Positions 9,885-17,494 of a stretch of 64,000 nucleotides of DNA are shown here, piece after piece (position 1 is the first letter of the stretch; each line of letters starts with the position of its first letter). The translations under genes and the position numbers were made by a program. This stretch comes from Amaricoccus sp047275745 (lineage in GTDB: Bacteria; Pseudomonadota; Alphaproteobacteria; Rhodobacterales; Rhodobacteraceae). Under the pieces are notes generated by a model. It was not told the origin of the DNA, ran no database searches, and worked only from the letters and a program-made list of their open reading frames with translations. Location: NCBI RefSeq assembly GCF_047275745.1, contig NZ_JBKQWU010000019.1, positions 3,850 through 67,849 of the forward strand, written 5' to 3'.

Positions 9885-9963
9885 CCTGATGACCGGCCGG
9901 TAGCCCCGGCCGTCACCCCTCCCGAAATCCCGAATCGAAATCCCGAACCGAAAGGACTGAACC

Positions 9964-11025
9964 ATGAACTTCATGGATGGATCGCTCTTTCCCGAAAACC
10001 AGGAAAAGCTCGTCATCACCGCCGCCCCCTACGGCCCCGAATGGATGCCGGCGGACTTCCCCGAGGATATTCCCGTCACCATGGACGAGCATGTCCAGAA
10101 GGCGGTCGACTGCTACAACGCCGGCGCGACGGTGCTGCACCTGCATGTCCGCGAGCTCGACGGCAAGGGCTCCAAGCGGCTCTCGATGTACAACGAGCTT
10201 CTCGCCCGGCTGCGCGTCGCGGTGCCCGACATGATCCTGCAGGTCGGCGGCTCGATCTCCTTCGCCCCCGAGGGCGAGGGCGCGGATGCGAAATGGCTCT
10301 CCGATGACACCCGCCACATGCTCGCCGAGCTGACGCCCGCGCCGGATCAGGTGACGATCGCGATCAACACCAACCAGATGAACATCGTCGAGCAGATGAA
10401 CGACGCCGACATCGCCGGCACCTCGATCGCCGATCCGATGCTCTATGAAGCCTATCGCGAGATGACGGTTCCCGCCGGCCCGGAATGGGTCGAGGAGCAC
10501 ATCCGCCGGCTGTCGGAAAAGGGAATCCAGACGCATTTCCAGCTCGCCAACATCACCCAGCTCGAAACCGTCGAGCGGATGATGCGCCGGAATGCCTGCA
10601 ACGTGCCCCTGATCCTGACCTGGGTCGCGATCGGCGGCGGTTTCGATGCCCCGAACATCTACAACCTCGCGAACTTCGTCCGGGCGGTGCCGGATGGCGC
10701 GGTGCTGACGCTTGAATCGTCGATGCTGAACGTGCTGCCGGTCAACATGATGGCGATCGCCATGGGCCTTCACGTCCGTGTCGGCATCGAGGACAACATC
10801 TGGAACCAGAGCCGCACGGCGAAATTCGGCACCGTCGAGCAGATCGAGCAGATCACGCGGATCTCCCGCGAATTCGGCCGCGAGATCGCGACCGGCAAGG
10901 AAGCCCGCCGCATCTACCGGATCGGCGAATTCTACGGCTCGGCCGACGAGACGCTCGCCCGCAACGGCTTCGCGCCGAACCGGCTTCCCGGCCAGCGCGG
11001 CGTCTGGCAGCACGCGGCGGAGTGA
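9964..11025 (+). CDS. BKACE family beta-keto acid cleavage enzyme (DUF849)
   Basis: 353-residue TIM-barrel enzyme of the 3-keto-5-aminohexanoate cleavage family, which condenses a beta-keto acid with acetyl-CoA to give a new acyl-CoA and an acetyl-containing product. The zinc-binding HLH pair is at H59 and H61 (VLHLHVRE), and a conserved TLESSMLN segment lies near 243. Members of this large family act on lysine-fermentation intermediates, dehydrocarnitine and others. The N-terminal extension (MNFMDGSLFP...) is somewhat longer than in Kce. It lies 79 bp after the dioxygenase and 7 bp before the hydrolase, so it is in the same operon. The substrate is not determinable here. Confidence 0.88.
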   Translation: MNFMDGSLFPENQEKLVITAAPYGPEWMPADFPEDIPVTMDEHVQKAVDCYNAGATVLHLHVRELDGKGSKRLSMYNELLARLRVAVPDMILQVGGSISFAPEGEGADAKWLSDDTRHMLAELTPAPDQVTIAINTNQMNIVEQMNDADIAGTSIADPMLYEAYREMTVPAGPEWVEEHIRRLSEKGIQTHFQLANITQLETVERMMRRNACNVPLILTWVAIGGGFDAPNIYNLANFVRAVPDGAVLTLESSMLNVLPVNMMAIAMGLHVRVGIEDNIWNQSRTAKFGTVEQIEQITRISREFGREIATGKEARRIYRIGEFYGSADETLARNGFAPNRLPGQRGVWQHAAE

Positions 11026-11032
11026 ACCAGCG

Positions 11033-11605
11033 ATGTCCGGGGCAACCGTCCTGATCGTCCCGGGCCTGCGCGACCATGTGGCCGAGCACTGGCAGACGGT
11101 GCTCGCCACGCGGCTCACCCGGGTCCGAACCGTGCCGCCGATGGGCCGGGAGGACCTCGACCGCGCGAAGCGCTGCGACGCGATCGAGCGCGCGGCCCGG
11201 GCGGTCGAAGGGCCGCTCGTCGTCGTCGCGCACAGCGGCGGGGTCGTGATGCTCGCACATTGGGCGCGCACGACCCGCCGGCCGGTGCTGGGCGCGCTGC
11301 TCGCGACCCCGCCGGATTTCGAGCGGCCGATGCCGGAAGGCTATCCGACCATGGCCGCGCTCGAGGCCGGCGGCTGGCTGCCGGTCCCACGCGAAAGCCT
11401 GCCGTTCCCGAGCATCGTCGCCGCCAGCCAGGACGATCCGCTCGGCGCCTTCGGCCGCGTCGCGGAACTCGCGCGCGGCTGGGGCTCCCGTCTCGTCGAC
11501 CTCGGCGCGGTCGGCCATCTCAACCCGGCCTCGGGCTTCGGCGAATGGCCGATGGCCGAGCGCCTGATCTCGGAACTCGAAACCGGAGCCCGGGCGGTCG
11601 CCTGA
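11033..11605 (+). CDS. RBBP9/YdeN-like alpha/beta hydrolase
   Basis: 190 residues. The early VLIVPGLRDHVAEHWQ stretch is typical of the RBBP9/YdeN serine-hydrolase family. The nucleophile elbow reads AHSGG (residues 66-70) and a catalytic-His candidate lies in VGHLNPASGFGEWP near the C-terminus. Size matches the family. It starts 7 bp after the BKACE stop and is probably translated from the same mRNA. Its role in the pathway (thioester or ester hydrolysis) is inference. Confidence 0.78.
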   Translation: MSGATVLIVPGLRDHVAEHWQTVLATRLTRVRTVPPMGREDLDRAKRCDAIERAARAVEGPLVVVAHSGGVVMLAHWARTTRRPVLGALLATPPDFERPMPEGYPTMAALEAGGWLPVPRESLPFPSIVAASQDDPLGAFGRVAELARGWGSRLVDLGAVGHLNPASGFGEWPMAERLISELETGARAVA

Positions 11606-11631
11606 CCGTCCGGGCCGAAGGGGAGGAAACC

Positions 11632-12603
11632 ATGTCCCACGCCATTCGCATCCAGGAGACCGGCGGCCCGGAAGTCCTCCGGCTCGTGCCGGTCGAGGTC
11701 GGCGAGCCCGGACCCGGGGAGGCGCGCGTGCGCCACACCTATGTCGCGGTCAACTTCATCGACGTCTATTTCCGGACCGGCCGCTATCCGATGCCGCTGC
11801 CGGGCGGGCTCGGCTCCGATGCCGTGGGCGTCGTCGAGGCGGTCGGCCCCGGGGTCACCGACATCCGCCCGGGCGACCGCGTCGGCTATCTGCTCGGGCC
11901 GCAGGGCGCCTATTCCGATGTCCGGGTGATGCCGGCCGACGTGCTGATCCCGATCCCGGATGGCGTCCGGGATTCGACCGCGGCGACGCTGATGATGAAG
12001 GGCATGACCGCGCAGTACCTGTTCCGGCAGGTCTATCCGCTCCAGGGCGGCGAGACGATCCTCTACCATGCCGCCGCCGGCGGCGTCGGGCTCATCGCCT
12101 GCCAGCTCGCGCGCGCGCTCGGCGTCACCATGATCGGCACGGTCTCGACCGACGAGAAGGCCGAGGTCGCGCGGGCGAACGGCTGCGCGCATGTCATCGT
12201 CACCTCGCGCGAGGATATCGCGGCCCGTGTCCGCGAGATCACCGATGGAAAGGGCGTGCCGGTCGTCTACGACTCGGTCGGCAAGGACACGCTGATGGCC
12301 TCGCTCGACAGCCTCCAGCCGCGCGGAGTCCTCGTCAGCAACGGCACCTCGTCGGGGCCGGTCGTCGTCGACACGACGCTTCTCGCGATGAAGGGGTCGA
12401 TCTGGCTGACGCGGCCCGCGATGATCCACTACGCGACGCCGCGCGCGCATATGCTCGACATGGCGCGCGAGGTCTTCGGCTGGGTGCTCGCCGGCCAGAT
12501 CGAGAGCGAGCCGAGCCAGAGCTTCGCGCTCGCCGACGCCGCCGAGGCGCATCGCGCCCTCGAATCGCGCCGCACGGTCGGGGCGACGGTCCTCAGGCCC
12601 TGA
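11632..12603 (+). CDS. Zinc-independent quinone oxidoreductase-like alcohol dehydrogenase (MDR superfamily)
   Basis: 323 residues with the layout of NADPH:quinone oxidoreductase: a GroES-like N-terminal domain (GSDAVGVVEAVGPGV), then a Rossmann domain with AAAGGVG near residue 147. No structural-zinc cysteine cluster is seen, consistent with the QOR subfamily. An AGGGGAGGAAACC ribosome binding site supports the start. Fourth gene of the dioxygenase operon, 26 bp after the hydrolase. It may reduce an enone or quinone intermediate. Confidence 0.85.
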   Translation: MSHAIRIQETGGPEVLRLVPVEVGEPGPGEARVRHTYVAVNFIDVYFRTGRYPMPLPGGLGSDAVGVVEAVGPGVTDIRPGDRVGYLLGPQGAYSDVRVMPADVLIPIPDGVRDSTAATLMMKGMTAQYLFRQVYPLQGGETILYHAAAGGVGLIACQLARALGVTMIGTVSTDEKAEVARANGCAHVIVTSREDIAARVREITDGKGVPVVYDSVGKDTLMASLDSLQPRGVLVSNGTSSGPVVVDTTLLAMKGSIWLTRPAMIHYATPRAHMLDMAREVFGWVLAGQIESEPSQSFALADAAEAHRALESRRTVGATVLRP

Positions 12604-12620
12604 ACCCCCGGGAGGGCACC

Positions 12621-13553
12621 ATGAACGGTTCCGTCCTCCGCCGGTCTCCCGTCGCCAGGCTCGTCGAGACGGCGGCCCGCGCCGGCGGCGAGATCGTGTC
12701 GTACCGGGTCGAGGGCGATCTCCACCGCCTGACCCGGGCCGAACTGGCGGCGCGGGCGCGCCGGCTCGCGGGCGCGCTCGCGGGCGCCGGGCTCGTGGCC
12801 GGCGATCACATCGCGACCCTGGCCTGGACCGGCCACCGCCACCTCGAGATCGCCTTCGCCGCCGGCGGTTCCGGCGTGATCGCGCAGGCGCTCGATCCCG
12901 GGCTTCATCCCGATGCGATCGTCCGCGCGGCGCTCGGGTCCGGCGCCCGCATGGTGTTCTTCGACCTGACCTTCATGCCGCTGATCGAGGAGATCGCGCC
13001 CCGGCTGCCGGCGGCGACCAGCTTCGTCGCGCTGACAGACCGCGCGGGCATGCCGATCCCGCCGGCCGAGGCGAGGCTCGTCTGCTACGAGGATCTCCTC
13101 GCCGGCGCTCCGGACACCTTCGACTGGCCGATGCTCGATGACGGGACCCCCGGCGCCCTCTCCGCGGAGGGACGGGACGGCCGGCTTTCGCCGCCGCCCG
13201 ACATCGGCACCACCGACGACGACGCCACCGAACGGCAACTCGAACTCGACGGGGCGGAGATCGTCCTGTCGGCGATGCCGATGGCGCGGGCCGGCGGGTG
13301 GGGTGTTCTCGTCGCCGCCTGGCAGGCCGGCGCCACGCTGGTCTTCGCCGGACCGTGGCTCGACGGCGGTTCGCTTCGCGCGCTCGCCGAGAGCGAAGGC
13401 GCCACGGTCGTCGCGGCCCCGCCGCGCCTCTGGCGGGGCCTGCGCGCCCGGATCGAGCGCGATGGGGCGGTCCTCCCGCGCCTCCGCCGCGCCATCCTCG
13501 GCACCGCGGAGATCATCGCGATCCACCCGGAGCGCGATCCGCGCGCCGCCTAG
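12621..13553 (+). CDS. Truncated acyl-CoA synthetase-like protein (AMP-binding N-terminal region only)
   Basis: 310 residues. The first ~150 resemble the N-terminal subdomain of an adenylate-forming acyl-CoA ligase (LTRAELAARARRLAGAL, GLVAGDHIATLAW, AGGSGVIAQALDPGLHPD). Typical ligases have 500-560 residues. Here the P-loop signature (TSGTTGxPKG type), the GYGxTE motif and the C-terminal lysine domain are all absent; where the P-loop should be, the sequence reads EIVLSAMPMARAGGWGV. It therefore cannot adenylate as a normal ligase. It keeps an intact frame and start and is 17 bp after the quinone oxidoreductase. It is either a decaying gene or a repurposed substrate-binding domain. Confidence 0.72.
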   Translation: MNGSVLRRSPVARLVETAARAGGEIVSYRVEGDLHRLTRAELAARARRLAGALAGAGLVAGDHIATLAWTGHRHLEIAFAAGGSGVIAQALDPGLHPDAIVRAALGSGARMVFFDLTFMPLIEEIAPRLPAATSFVALTDRAGMPIPPAEARLVCYEDLLAGAPDTFDWPMLDDGTPGALSAEGRDGRLSPPPDIGTTDDDATERQLELDGAEIVLSAMPMARAGGWGVLVAAWQAGATLVFAGPWLDGGSLRALAESEGATVVAAPPRLWRGLRARIERDGAVLPRLRRAILGTAEIIAIHPERDPRAA

Positions 13554-13557
13554 ATCA

Positions 13558-13578
13558 CCCCCCTCCGCGGGTGGGGGG
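13558..13578 (+). promoter_or_regulatory. C-run/G-run inverted repeat, copy B
   Basis: CCCCCCTCC, GCG spacer, GGTGGGGGG, identical in both arms to copy A. A GATAGC element starts 19 bp later. It begins 4 bp after the ligase-fragment stop and is 69 bp upstream of the MNPR leader ORF that is coupled to the Bfd-like gene. Confidence 0.65.
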
Positions 13579-13647
13579 CGGGGCGGCCCGGCCGCCGATA
13601 GCATCGGATCAAGGACTGCGAGAAGCCACCCGATGGGAGAGACCGCC

Positions 13648-13779
13648 ATGAACCCGCGCCTGAATCCGGACCTGAATCCGGACCTGAATCCGCGCATGAA
13701 CTTGGACCGCGCCCGCGCCGCCTTTCCCCCATCCGCCGGCACGCGGGCGGGAACCGCTGGCCGGGAGGCGCGGCCATGA
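13648..13779 (+). CDS. Small repeat-containing leader ORF (43 aa)
   Basis: Short open frame starting MNPRLNPDLNPDLNPRMN, a degenerate four-residue repeat (12-bp DNA period). Its stop codon overlaps the ATG of the Bfd-like gene as ATGA, so translation could be coupled. A GGGAGAG ribosome binding site precedes the ATG; an in-frame ATG also exists at 13633. It shares its first four residues and its position behind an inverted repeat with the small ORF at 14368. No known family. It may be a true peptide or only a leader. Confidence 0.45.
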   Translation: MNPRLNPDLNPDLNPRMNLDRARAAFPPSAGTRAGTAGREARP

Positions 13780-14027
13780 TCATCTGCTCCTGTACCGGCG
13801 TGACCGACCGCGACATCCATGAGACGATCGCCTGGATGCGCGCCTCCGACGCGCATACGCTGATCACCCCGGGCAAGGTCTACCGCGCGCTCGGCAAGGC
13901 GCCGCGCTGCGGCGGATGCATCCGGCTCTTCGTCGAGCGCATGCGGTCCGACGAAGGGCTGGGCGTACCGGGCGACCTCCGCGCGCCCGCGCCGCGATGC
14001 GCCACGGCTGAGTCCCGGGCCGGCTGA
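13776..14027 (+). CDS. Bacterioferritin-associated ferredoxin-like [2Fe-2S] protein
   Basis: 83 residues with the four cysteines of the Bfd fold: C4-x-C6 near the N-terminus and C45-x-x-C48 (PRCGGC). Bfd proteins carry a [2Fe-2S] cluster and reduce bacterioferritin to release iron; related domains occur in other electron-transfer proteins. The start overlaps the preceding leader ORF by 4 nt. Located behind inverted repeat B. In this context it might feed electrons or iron to the Fe(II) dioxygenase system, which is inference. The C-terminal ~20 residues are low complexity. Confidence 0.83.
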   Translation: MIICSCTGVTDRDIHETIAWMRASDAHTLITPGKVYRALGKAPRCGGCIRLFVERMRSDEGLGVPGDLRAPAPRCATAESRAG

Positions 14028-14277
14028 ACCTCGGGCCGGCTGAGTCCCGAGTCTCGGACGCTGGCTGAGCCCCGCGCCAATCCAACCCGGGGCTCCGCGC
14101 CCTCCTCCCGCCCATGATCCCGCCCATTATCCGGCCGATGATCCCGGCCGATGATCTCTCTGGCGCTGATCCCTCTGGCGCTGCGTGCCCGCGGGGGACC
14201 ACGCCCGCGGGGCGCGCGACCGGCGGTTCCGCAGCATCGCGAGCGAGCGCGCGCCCGTCCGCCGCGCGCCAGCCACG

Positions 14278-14298
14278 CCCCCCTCCACGGGTGGGGGG
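14278..14298 (+). promoter_or_regulatory. C-run/G-run inverted repeat, copy C
   Basis: CCCCCCTCC, ACG spacer, GGTGGGGGG. A GATACG element starts 20 bp later and the next start codon (14368) is 69 bp from the repeat, the same distance as for copy B. The leaders of B and C also share TCGGATCA and GAGAAGC/CAAGAAGC segments. Confidence 0.65.
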
Positions 14299-14367
14299 AC
14301 CGGATCGGGAGGTGGCGGATACGCTCGGATCATCGACGCCAAGAAGCGCCAGGATGGAGGAAACACG

Positions 14368-14559
14368 ATGAACCCGCGGCCCCAACCCGTCACGATCGCA
14401 CCCATCGCGATCGCACCCGTCACGATGGCACCCGTTCCGCCCTGCGCCCGCCTCGCGGCGATCTGCGCGGCGATCGATGGCCGGGAGGTCACCTGCCCCG
14501 CCACGGCCCGGCGCACCTGCGCGACCCTCGCCGCGCTGCGGTCTGAAATCGCGGCCTGA
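14368..14559 (+). CDS. Small ORF behind inverted repeat C (63 aa, hypothetical)
   Basis: Begins MNPRPQPVTIAPIAIAP, with a degenerate TIAP/AIAP/TMAP repeat, then a more ordered tail (CARLAAICAAIDGREVTCPATARRTC) containing four cysteines. An excellent GGATGGAGGAAACACG ribosome binding site precedes the ATG, which argues that it is translated. It is 127 bp upstream of the MFS gene and could be the first gene of that transcript. No family recognised. Confidence 0.5.
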   Translation: MNPRPQPVTIAPIAIAPVTMAPVPPCARLAAICAAIDGREVTCPATARRTCATLAALRSEIAA

Positions 14560-14686
14560 AATCGCAGCCTGAACTGGGCGGCCTGAACTGGGCGGGCCTC
14601 CCGGACCCGCCAACGAGACGGACCATCGCCGGAGCCCCGGCGGACATGACGCCTGCCTTTCTCGAAATCCCGTAGGAACCCAACAG

Positions 14687-16093
14687 ATGAAAAGAACGAA
14701 CCCGGCCGTTTCGACGGCCGCGGGAGCCGGATGGGCGTGGTACGCCGTCGGCATCCTGCTGCTCGCCTATATCTTCTCGATCATGGACCGGCAGATCCTG
14801 ACCCTGCTGGTCGGGCCGATCCAGGCGTCGCTCGGTGTCAACGACACCCAGATCGGCCTGTTGCACGGCTTCACCTTCGCCGCCTTCTACGCGGTCATGG
14901 GACTGCCGATCGCCCGGATGATCGACCGCGGCAATCGCCCGGCGATCATCGCGACCGGGATCGCGCTCTGGAGCCTCGCCACCGCCGCGAGCGGGCTCGC
15001 CACCGACTTCTGGCATCTTGTCGCCGCGCGGACCGGCGTCGCCGTCGGCGAGGCGGTGCTGATCCCCGGCGCGGTCTCGCTCCTCGCCGACCTGTTCGCG
15101 CCCGAGCGGCGCGGCCGCGCCATGGGCATTCTCGGGACCGGCGGCCCGGTCGGCGCGGGTCTCGGCCTGCTCGCCGGCGGCCTCCTGCTCGGCCTCTTCA
15201 CGGTGGCGCCCCCGGTCGTGCCGCTCCTCGGCGCGCTCGAACCCTGGCAGGCCACCTTCATCGCGGTCGGGCTACCGGGCGTCGCGATCGGGCTTCTGAT
15301 GCTCATCGTGCCAGAGCCGCGCCGGGCGGGGGCCGCGCGCGGCGCGCAGGCGCCGGGCGTGCCGCTCTCGGCCACCATCGACTTCCTGAAGGGCAATGCG
15401 CGCACCTTCACCGCCGTGATGCTCGGCACCGGATCGCTCTTTCTCGCGGTCTACGGCTGGACCGGCTGGGCGCCGACCTATTTCGTGCGCGAGCTCGGCT
15501 GGACCTATCCGCAAGTCGGCAAGCTTCTCGGCGTCATCCTGACCGTCGCGGGCCCGGTCGGCGCGCTCGGCGGCGCCTGGCTCGCGGACCGCGGGCGCAA
15601 GCGCGGGGTGGCGACCGCCAATCTGCGGGTCGGCATGCTGAGCTGCGTCGGCATGGCGGTCGCGAGCACCGGCATGGTTCACGGCGGCGGAGAGGCGGCC
15701 TCGGTGGTGTTCCTCGCCCTCGGCGCGGTCTTCTCCTTCACCGTGATCGGCGTCGGAACCGTGATCATCCAGGAGACCGCCCCCGCGCCGATGCGCGGCC
15801 AGATCGCCGCGCTCTACACGGCGGTGCTCAACATCGTCGGCGCCGGCCTCGGCCCGGTCGCGGTCGGGGTGCTGACCGACTACGTGATCGGCGACGCCTC
15901 CGCCATCGGGACCGCGATCGTCGCGACCTGCGTGACCGCGAGCCTCGCCGGGCTGCTCCTCTTCCGCCTCGGCTTCGCGAGCTACGCCGCGACGCGCGCC
16001 GCGGCGGAGAACTGGCGCGCGCCGGCGCCCGTGCCCGTGCCGAACGAACCGGCGGCCTCGGCCGTCCCGGGGGCCGTCGCCGCCGCCCACTGA
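14687..16093 (+). CDS. MFS transporter, Spinster-like
   Basis: 468-residue membrane protein with about 12 helices. The N-terminal IFSIMDRQILTLL and GLLHGFTFAAFYAVMGLPIARMIDRGNR stretches are typical of the Spinster-like MFS group, which carries aromatic acids, sphingolipids or other amphipathic organic anions. The C-terminus is low complexity (APAPVPVPNEPAAS). Located between inverted repeats C and D, and probably expressed with the small ORF at 14368. It is a candidate importer for the substrate of the dioxygenase pathway. Confidence 0.84.
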   Translation: MKRTNPAVSTAAGAGWAWYAVGILLLAYIFSIMDRQILTLLVGPIQASLGVNDTQIGLLHGFTFAAFYAVMGLPIARMIDRGNRPAIIATGIALWSLATAASGLATDFWHLVAARTGVAVGEAVLIPGAVSLLADLFAPERRGRAMGILGTGGPVGAGLGLLAGGLLLGLFTVAPPVVPLLGALEPWQATFIAVGLPGVAIGLLMLIVPEPRRAGAARGAQAPGVPLSATIDFLKGNARTFTAVMLGTGSLFLAVYGWTGWAPTYFVRELGWTYPQVGKLLGVILTVAGPVGALGGAWLADRGRKRGVATANLRVGMLSCVGMAVASTGMVHGGGEAASVVFLALGAVFSFTVIGVGTVIIQETAPAPMRGQIAALYTAVLNIVGAGLGPVAVGVLTDYVIGDASAIGTAIVATCVTASLAGLLLFRLGFASYAATRAAAENWRAPAPVPVPNEPAASAVPGAVAAAH

Positions 16094-16158
16094 CCGGCCG
16101 CTCCGCGCGATACGCGCCAGGCCTGACCTCCGAGCCCGCCTCCTAGGTTCGCTCCCTG

Positions 16159-16190
16159 GCCCGCCCCCAAGTCCGGGGGCGGGCTTTCGC
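16159..16190 (+). terminator. Rho-independent-like terminator after the MFS gene
   Basis: Arms GCCCGCCCCC (16159-16168) and GGGGGCGGGC (16175-16184) form a perfect 10-bp stem with a 6-nt loop, followed by TTTCGCTTT. It lies 66 bp past the MFS stop and ahead of inverted repeat D, separating the two transcription units. Confidence 0.7.
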
Positions 16191-16282
16191 TTTGCCTGTC
16201 GTGACGCACCGCCCCCCCGGCCAGAGGATGCGGGCCACAGAGACGCGGGCCAGGGGGCGCGGAACCAGGAGACGCGGGCCAT

Positions 16283-16303
16283 ACCCCCTCCACGGGTGGG
16301 GGG
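16283..16303 (+). promoter_or_regulatory. C-run/G-run inverted repeat, copy D
   Basis: ACCCCCTCC, ACG spacer, GGTGGGGGG; one arm position differs from copies A-C. A CTATCC element starts about 21 bp later. The YeiH-like start codon follows 66 bp after the repeat. Confidence 0.65.
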
Positions 16304-16369
16304 ACCGGGAGGCGCCGCCGCCGCTATCCCTCCGGCCAAGCGCGACAGGCGCACCTGGAGGAGATCGCA

Positions 16370-17464
16370 ATGCCCCCGTCGACCATCTACCCCACCCCCG
16401 GACACACCACCCTGGCCCCCGCCGCGACCCGGCCCGAGACGATCCGGCCCGCGGCGATCGAACACGGCTCCCGCCTCCGCGCCGGCCTCGAGCGCGCGAC
16501 GGCGATCTGCGCCAATTCCTACCGGGGGGTGCTGCTCGCGCTCGCAGTGGCGGCCGCCGCCCGCTTCGTCTCCGACCATTACGGCGCGCCGGTGATGCTC
16601 TTCGCGCTGCTCTTCGGCATCGCCTTCAACTTCCTTGCCACCGACGACCGCTGCGCGCCCGGGATCGACTTCGCCTCGAAGACGCTGCTCAGGACCGGGG
16701 TGGCGCTGCTCGGCTTCCGGCTCAGCCTGACCGAGATCACCTCGCTCGGCGGCGACACGGTGCTCGCGACCGCGGGCCTTCTCGTCGCCACGATCGGCTT
16801 CGGCGTCGTCGCGGCGCCGATCCTCGGCCGGCGCTGGCGCTTCGGGCTCCTGACCGGGGGCGCGGTCGCGATCTGCGGCGCCTCGGCGGCGCTGGCGATC
16901 GCGGCGGTGCTGCCGAGGCGGGGCGATCTCGAGAAGGACACGCTCTTCACCGTCATGGCGGTCACCGCGCTCTCGACCGTGGCGATGATCACCTATCCGA
17001 TCGTGACCCGGCTGCTCGGCTTCGACGACACCGAGACCGGCTTCCTGATCGGGGCGACCATCCACGACGTCGCCCAGGTCGTCGGCGTCGGCTATTCGGT
17101 GAGCGAGACCGCCGGCGGCGTCGCCACGCTCGTCAAGCTCGAACGCGTCGCCATGCTGCCGCTCGTGCTTCTCGCGATCACGCTCCTCGGCGGCGGCGCG
17201 GGCAAGGGCGCGGGCCTGCCGACCTTCCTGATCGGTTTCGTCGCCTGCGTGATCCTGAACAGCACCGGCGCCGTCCCCGAAGCCGCGCGGATCGCCGCCA
17301 CCAACGCGTCGCAGTGGCTCCTGACCGTCGCCATCGCCGCCCTCGGCGTCCGCACCTCGATCAAGTCGATGCTCGACCTCGGCCCGCGCCATTTCGCCCT
17401 CGTCGTGGCGGAGACCCTGTTCCTGCTCGGCGCCGCGATCCTCGTGGTCCGCTTCGTTCTCTGA
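16370..17464 (+). CDS. YeiH-family putative sulfate/sulfite exporter (PSE family, Cons_hypoth698)
   Basis: 364-residue inner-membrane protein with about 10 helices. Conserved pieces of the YeiH family are visible: FALLFGIAFNFLATDDRCAPGIDFASKTLLRTGVALLG, GGAVAICGASAALAIA and GATIHDVAQVVGVGYSV. The start has a TGGAGGAG ribosome binding site and inverted repeat D upstream. The N-terminal ~45 residues are proline/threonine-rich. Family function is usually annotated as sulfate export, with weak experimental support. In the same putative regulon as a TauD-type dioxygenase, it could export sulfite released from a sulfonate. Confidence 0.84.
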   Translation: MPPSTIYPTPGHTTLAPAATRPETIRPAAIEHGSRLRAGLERATAICANSYRGVLLALAVAAAARFVSDHYGAPVMLFALLFGIAFNFLATDDRCAPGIDFASKTLLRTGVALLGFRLSLTEITSLGGDTVLATAGLLVATIGFGVVAAPILGRRWRFGLLTGGAVAICGASAALAIAAVLPRRGDLEKDTLFTVMAVTALSTVAMITYPIVTRLLGFDDTETGFLIGATIHDVAQVVGVGYSVSETAGGVATLVKLERVAMLPLVLLAITLLGGGAGKGAGLPTFLIGFVACVILNSTGAVPEAARIAATNASQWLLTVAIAALGVRTSIKSMLDLGPRHFALVVAETLFLLGAAILVVRFVL

Positions 17465-17494
17465 CCCTCACCCATGCCTCAGGAAGCGAACCCC

